From Chromobotia macracanthus (lineage: Eukaryota > Chordata > Actinopteri > Cypriniformes > Botiidae), in the NCBI GenBank assembly GCA_036877525.1, contig JAZGTH010000007.1, forward strand, positions 3,689,001-3,753,000: a stretch of DNA of 64,000 nucleotides, in the 5' to 3' direction. The position numbers were made by a program, and so were the translations under genes. Positions within the stretch are counted from its first letter, which is position 1. Each line of letters begins with the position of its first letter. This document shows, one piece after another, positions 57,824 to 64,000 of this stretch. The notes beneath the pieces are model-generated. The model ran no database searches. It was not told the DNA's origin and saw nothing but the letters and a program-made list of their open reading frames with translations.

Positions 57824-60800
57824 ATGAAGAAAAATAAAAGTAAAAACTGTGAAGTGGACAGCACAAGTAAAACTTCTAAAGATAATAAAGGTAAGAACTG
57901 TCTCCAACTTTAATATCAAATGCATTTATTTTTTTACAGTTTATGTAGTGCAACTAATTTATATCAATTCTCTTTCTTACAACACAGATGCTGACAAGAC
58001 GTAAGTGTTTTGATTTTATTTATTTACTTTTGTAAATTTATTTATGTATGAAATGCACGAGGGTGAGAAATTAACCCAGGGCTCCCAGCAAAGTGCCACA
58101 GACAGTCAGACAGACAGCCATGTAATTATTTCTTCATATTCTTTGCTGTTGTTGAATGTGTAACTAATACAAGGATTTAAAACACTCAAATCAGCTTTGC
58201 ATGTGGAACAACAGCCTCTCAAGTAAACTTTGTTACATAATGATGTTTTATACATTATCTAGAGCTGATTTTCTATTTGATGTTCATATAATTTTATAAA
58301 AGTTATAATTGTTCAAATTGTAACCGGTTAACTTGGGAAGCTAAATTAAATGTTTTATATAATAAAACAGGTAAAATAACAGTTACAGACAGGGTAGGCA
58401 GTTTTGGAAAGAGTAGCAATAGCAAGCTTTTATTTAAACTATAAGATCCCACCGCCCCTTAGAGCGATCTCCAAAGCCATGCCTCTTCCAATAGTGCGCA
58501 GAGGTATGCAGATACATAGAAAGACAAGAAGGACATCCTATTATTGTATTTGGACCAAATGCAATGATTGAACAAACTTTTTATGGTCCTGTGTCTTCCA
58601 CAGAAGAGATATAAATGTATAAATATGTTTATGCTATATTTCCTATGCTGCCTTTAATTTCTGGTATGCATGTGTTCTAATAACTGAATTCAGACATGTT
58701 ATCTTTGTGTCTGAAGGGGTGGCAGTGATAAAAAGCAAGAGAAAGCTATGACTGTTGGATTTATTCAGCTGGTGAGTTTCGCTGACATTTTGCTCTGCAG
58801 ATGAATGTACTTTTTTCTCACACATCACTGTCTGTGACCTCAGTTCCGCTTCGCCACATGGAAGGAAATCCTGATGATGGTGGTGGGAGGCTTGTGCTCT
58901 CTCATCCACGGTGCCGCTGCCCCCCTCATGCTGCTGGTCTACGGCATGATGACAAACACCTTTGTGGCCTATGAGCTGGAGATACAGGAACTGTCTAATC
59001 CCAACAAAACCTGCATCAATAACACCGTCACCTGGCTGAACGGATCGGTAGTGGAGCAGATGGACAACACCACTGTGTTCTGTGGGTAAGTTTATTCTGT
59101 TGTGCCTGTTTGGTTGGGCAGGCGTGGCATAATGGTTAGTCCGATTTGTAAACTAAAGGTTGCAGGTTTGATTCCCACAGCTGGTGGGAAATGACCGCTC
59201 TGGATGTGTGTGTTTACTACTCACTGGATGGGTTAAATGCAGAGGTCACATTTCAAGTATGGGTTACCATACATTGACAAATGCTTCACTTTACTATCTG
59301 AGATGGAACCTGCAACCTCTTTGTTAGCTGCTTTAGTTTCATACAGAGTTTTCCATTTTGTTTCACAGTGTGGACATTGAGTCTGAGATGACCATGTTTG
59401 CATATTACTATGTTGGCATTGGAGCTGGAGTCCTGATCCTCAGTTACTTTCAGGTGTGTGAGAAAGTTTCTTAACTCATGTGATTTATTTTTATTTCAAT
59501 CCGGACAGATCCACTGAGAGAGATTTGTTTCTCTAATATCACACCTATCAGATTTCTCATTTACACAAATCATTTATTTTTTTCTAACAGATGCTCTTGG
59601 TCAGCAGGGGGCCGAATCATTATTACACCTCAGCACATTTAATTTACAAAAGCTTCACTCTTATTTCAGATTGCTCTCTGGGTGTCAGCGGCAGCCCGAC
59701 AGATTCAGAGAATCAGAAAAATGTACTTTAGGAAGATAATGCGCATGGAGATTGGCTGGTTCGATTGCAACTCTGTCGGAGAGCTGAACACAAGGATATC
59801 CGAGTAATATTCACATATTTGCCACAATTTTCTAGCCGACTACACATTAACAATGGTTGTGTTGATCTTAAACTATTTTTGTCTCACGTCATGACAAATA
59901 TCGCTTAATCTTTTTGTGATTTTTTTTTCCATAGTGACATTAATAAAATCAACAATGCCATAGCAGACCAGGTGTCGATCTTCATCGAGAGGCTCTCCAC
60001 ATTCATATTTGGTTTCCTGGTGGGATTTATTGGTGGTTGGAAGCTGACTCTGGTGGTGATAGCAGTGAGTCCTCTCATCGGATTGGCTGCTGGACTCATG
60101 GCTATGGTTGGTGTCACTGCACTTATCTGAACTACTAGTAAAGGGAGATAATGTGTTCATCTACAATGCATACTGATTTGCTCTGCCATTTTACATCTAT
60201 TTGGGTACAGAATTTTGATTGGTCTTACAATATCTTATACAGTGGGATTCACACGTCTGAAGTCATCCTGAAAATCTGTCTATTTGTTAATTTATTCTTG
60301 GAAATAAATATATAAAGTTAAAATATAATTGTGTTGAATATTTAGACTTAAAGGTTGCTGTTATTATAGGATTATTTCATGATTCTGTGTGTTTTGTGGT
60401 GAAGGTTTTCCATCACTAATGTCAGAAGTATGTGACAGTGTGTTATTGATGTGTAGGCCGTGGCGAGGCTGACGGGCCGTGAGTTGAAGGCCTACGCTAA
60501 AGCTGGAGCTGTGGCTGATGAAGTTCTGTCCTCCATCAGGACGGTGGCTGCATTTGGAGGAGAAAACAAAGAGGCCGACAGGTATTGTGTGTGTTATATA
60601 ACTATTTAACTTTCTGAAATGTTATATATATCATAATGTATATCATAATGTATATCATATTTATACATATCATTATGTATATCAAATTAAAAAAATTTAT
60701 TGTTAAGTTGTTATTGAAGCATTTCTAAAAGGTAATAGAATTTAAAAAGTTTGAATAACGTTTCATAACATTTTATTACTTAATGGAAATGTTAGGGAAA

Positions 60801-63711
60801 CTTTCTTACAACCTAAAATTGTTAGCGGGGTACATGGTTAATGATAAACATTTACTATTAAGAAAATGAATTGCAGAGTGTGAATCAGTGAGTCCAGAGT
60901 TCCTACATGACAGGATGATAAAACTCTTGCAGAGTCAGAGGTATAAAACACAGTAAATGATCCTCACTGATAATCACACACCATTACACAGCATCGTTTT
61001 CTTCCACAGATATGACAAGAACCTTGTGGAGGCCCAGGCGTGGGGTATTAAGAAGGGAGCCATCATTGGGGTGTTTCAGGGTTACCTCTGGTGCATCATT
61101 TTCCTGTGTTATGCTCTTGCTTTTTGGTATGGCTCAAAGCTGGTGATTGAAACCAAGGAGCTCTCACCCGGCACCCTCGTCCAGGTTCTGATGACAGAAA
61201 GACCAGACTCAAAACATACAGCATTTGTCATTATTTATTTATCCTCATGTCCTTCTGAATTCCCCTTCAGGTGTTTTTTGGTGTTCTCATGGGTGCTATG
61301 AATCTGGGCCAGGCTTCTCCTTGTCTTGAAGCCTTTGCTTCTGGTCGGGCAGCAGCCAAGACTATATTTGACACTATTGACAGGGCAAGAATAACACCCA
61401 CCCGCATCTTCTCACAAAATCAATGACTTTTATTCTTTCAGCTTCAGGAAATGATTAATCACTGTCAGATGTGGTTTTCATACAGGAACCAGAAATCGAT
61501 TGTTTCTCAGAGGAGGGTCACAAGTTGGACAAAGTTAAAGGTGATATTGAATTCCACAACATTGACTTCAACTATCCCTCTCGACCTGATGTGAAGGTGG
61601 GTGTGATTTAGACACTCAAATCTGTCAATGATTCAAACTTTGATTCATATTAGTTACATGATCCTATTTATTTTCATAATATTGAACATACAGTAAACCT
61701 ATTGCTGGAATACAGTCTACAACAAAACACCAATTTTTGAATTATTGCTAGGTTACTGTATATTTTATATAATATCAATTTACAAAATAGCACAACACAT
61801 CGTCACATTTTGTGTGACGTGTTAAATTGACAATCGTCAATGTAATCTTATTTTAATATGAAACAGCCCAAGGCAGTGTGTGGTTGACTGGCCGTCTTGT
61901 TTGCAGATATTAAATGATTTAAATGTTGTGATCAAAGCCGGGGAAACAACTGTATTTGTCGGTCCGAGTGGATCAGGAAAGAGCACGACGGTTCAGCTCA
62001 TCCAGAGATTCTACGACCCAAAGAACGGGATGGTAGTTTATACACACAAAAGAATTTCATTGCATTATTTCATTGCATTAGTTCTGGCATTTAAAGAAAT
62101 GCATAATGCAAATGTTTACAAGCCAAGACTATCAAGGAATAATCTTTAATACTTAATACTAAAGTGTCTTATGCTAACTACAATGTTGATTAAAGCTATG
62201 TATCATGTATATTCATCCACCTGTCACCGTGACAACCCTAGATGCTGTAAAGTGTGTCTGGGAGAGACCCACACTTTTTTTTAGCCAATCAGAGCATGCT
62301 GTCTGCCTGTCAATCGTTTTCTGTTACATAACAGCTATTGAGATAAAAGCAGAGATCTTTAACCAGTAAGCTACAAACTGTACGTCCTTAACTGTATATA
62401 AAAGTTGTGTGCTCGATTATTAAAGTTCACTGTGCAAAAACGAGTGTTTGATCTGGTGTTGAAAATTGCTCCTGCGAGAGTTTAATCTCTGATGTCATGT
62501 TCAGGTTACTCTGGATGGTCATGACATCAGAACCCTGAACATCCAATGGTTGCGTTCACTTATCGGCATAGTGGAACAGGAGCCTGTTTTGTTCTCCACC
62601 ACGATCGCTGAGAACATCCGATATGGTCGTTCTGGAGTCACCATGGAAGAGATTATACAGGCCTCCAAAAAAGCCAATGCTTACAACTTCATCATGGACC
62701 TTCCTCAGGTAACATCTGAGCTCTGGTTTATACACATTTACACATGCACCCACACAGGGCATTCACTGTCTTATTGTTAGATAATATTTTATAAATAAAG
62801 TATATTAATGAAAGAATTTAAAATGTGTGTAATATACAAACATAAACATAACAAACATATTTTCTTTCCTAGAGATTATTGCTTCTGTTTAAAAACTTAA
62901 GATCTTACTGAATGTTAACATAATTTTTGCATACTACACTTGAAGCAATGTGCAGTATGCAAGTAAAGCAAAGTGTTACATAACGTTATTCTTAAGTTGT
63001 TAGTGGAATGTTTTAAAAATGTTTTAATAATGTTCCTATAACCAAGCAATAACCTTAATACAATGTATAAAAAAACTGGACCCTTCAAATGTTCCTAGAA
63101 CTTTCAAAATAACATTTTTAACATTTTCGTTACTTAATGGAAACATTACGGAAACGTTCTTACAACCTGAAATTGTTAGCTGGGTCATGTCTGCTCCCCA
63201 CCTTTCTTATTGTTTATATGATTTTTAACGATATATCTGTGCAGCAATTTGAAACACTGGTGGGCAAGGGTGGTGGGCAGATGAGTGGAGGACAGAAGCA
63301 GAGAATCGCCATTGCCCGAGCTCTGGTCCGGAATCCCAGAATTCTCCTGTTAGACATGGCCACATCAGCACTGGACAATGAGAGTGAGGCTGTAGTTCAG
63401 GAGGCCCTAGACAAGGTGACTTTCTTTTCTAAATACTAACTCAAAATGAACATTTCCAACTGTATGCCCTCCTAAAGACTTTAAAAAACATCCACCAAAT
63501 GTTTCTCAGGCACGACTGGGCAGAACCACGATCAGTATCGCACATCGTCTCTCTACAATCCGTAACGCTGATGTGATCGTGGGCTTTGAGCACGGACAGG
63601 CTGTAGAGAAAGGCACACACAACCAGCTGATGGACAGGAAGGGAGTGTACTTCACCCTGTTCACACTCCAGAACCAAGGAAATGACTCAGCCAATGAGAA
63701 ACCAGAGAACA
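57824..63711 (+). CDS. abcb11: abcb11 / bile salt export pump, 5' half (gene continues past window)
   Basis: ATP-driven exporter of conjugated bile salts at the hepatocyte canalicular membrane. Fifteen coding exons: 57824-57890, 57988-58000, 58717-58771, 58844-59085, 59369-59453, 59670-59803, 59935-60106, 60457-60581, 61010-61184, 61271-61384, 61486-61596, 61907-62032, 62505-62708, 63245-63415 and 63510-63711; 665 codons, then phase 1 into the next exon. TMD1 includes FRFATWKEILMMVVGGLCSL, an N-glycosylated loop (NKT, NNT, NGS, NTT) and RMEIGWFDCNSVGELNTR. NBD1 has Walker A GPSGSGKST, Q-loop VEQEPVLFSTTIAENIRYG, signature MSGGQKQR, Walker B ILLLDMATSALD and H-loop IAHRLST. Met in place of the catalytic Glu after Walker B is the ABCB11 hallmark and separates it from ABCB1/ABCB4. 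One donor (61385) is GC. Confidence 0.95.
58387..58657 (+). repeat. interspersed repeat family D, copy in abcb11 intron
   Basis: gcagtttt-, tccaaagccatgcctcttcc and tttatggtcctgtgtcttcc correspond in order to the lrp2 intron copy at 6025-6378. The ends cagggtaggca and tatgctgccttta are roughly inverted. Confidence 0.65.
59120..59300 (+). mobile_element. tRNA-derived SINE, second family
   Basis: gcgtggcataatggttagtc (A box) and ggttgcaggtttgattccc (B box), followed by a body with tactcactggatgggttaaa and gtatgggttaccatacattg. It lies in abcb11 intron 4. Confidence 0.75.
60736..60830 (-). mobile_element. MITE family A, truncated copy 9
   Basis: acttaatggaaatgttaggg and acaacctaaaattgttagcg mark one terminus in inverted orientation; the other half is missing. 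Confidence 0.6.
62033..62504. other. abcb11 intron 12, nothing recognised
   Basis: No exon or family repeat found. Confidence 0.45.
62979..63184 (-). mobile_element. MITE family A, copy 10
   Basis: From attcttaagttgttagtgg to acctgaaattgttagctggg, in inverted orientation, 60 bp upstream of the abcb11 signature-motif exon. Confidence 0.7.
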
Positions 63712-64000
63712 GTACGTACAGTTTTAAACTGCAAAAAACATTCAGGTTGTTGTCAGTGCAGGTTTTCACATTGCTGAAGAAAGTTCAATAAATTCTGTAA
63801 TTATTTACTCACTCTCATGTTATTCCAATATATTCCAATACAAATAGGTTTTATTTAATAACAAAACAATCTTTATGTAGCTTCTTTGTAAAAAAAAACC
63901 ATTTATAATGTCTCTCAAACTCCATAAGGTAGTTTAAAGCATCACAAAAGTTTCCTATACCACTTATATTGCAATATATTCCAAGAGAACATGTGAAAAG

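Overview
This is a vertebrate nuclear window, almost certainly from a teleost fish and probably a cyprinid. The genes are intron-rich with GT-AG splicing. The introns are AT-rich and carry short palindromic DNA elements and tRNA-derived SINEs of the kind common in carp-like fish. Gene order is lrp2 (+) - SDR retinol/steroid dehydrogenases (-) - abcb11 (+), the same neighbourhood as human chromosome 2q (LRP2-DHRS9-ABCB11). All gene names rest on protein similarity recalled from memory and on domain order; no database search was run.

Positions 210-46267 hold the 3' nine-tenths of lrp2 (megalin). I placed 67 coding exons, all with GT-AG boundaries and compatible phases. They sum to 12,639 nt, which is 4,212 codons plus a TAA stop. 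The order is: end of one YWTD propeller, EGF, propeller, EGF, 8 LDLa repeats, two EGFs, four propellers separated by EGFs, 10 LDLa, two EGFs, propeller, EGF, 11 LDLa, two EGFs, last propeller, EGFs, one membrane helix, and a tail of about 210 residues with three NPxY motifs. The first 400-450 residues lie upstream of the window. A 3' UTR follows, with the last poly(A) signals near 47.5 kb.

Positions 47.6-54.7 kb, minus strand, hold a small SDR (RDH/DHRS9, SDR9C-type) cluster. It contains an intact dhrs9-like gene, a second copy with intact splice frames but one in-frame TAG at codon 68, and a decayed third copy of which only pieces of two exons are visible. Positions 57.3-64.0 kb hold the 5' half of abcb11 (bile salt export pump): 15 coding exons and 665 codons through the first nucleotide-binding domain. 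The gene runs off the right edge.

Megalin is an apical endocytic receptor that takes up retinol- and vitamin D-binding proteins, the SDR enzymes act on retinoids/steroids, and ABCB11 exports bile salts. The locus is therefore lipid- and vitamin-themed, but nothing here shows that the genes are co-regulated. I found no new multi-gene system. The most interesting signals are a 13-bp minisatellite made of copies of an lrp2 splice acceptor and the start of its exon, a 59-bp-arm hairpin upstream of the damaged SDR gene, a SINE whose promoter boxes are pushed apart by a tandem array, an IR-1 (FXR-type) element upstream of abcb11, and a possible 15-nt microexon in lrp2.
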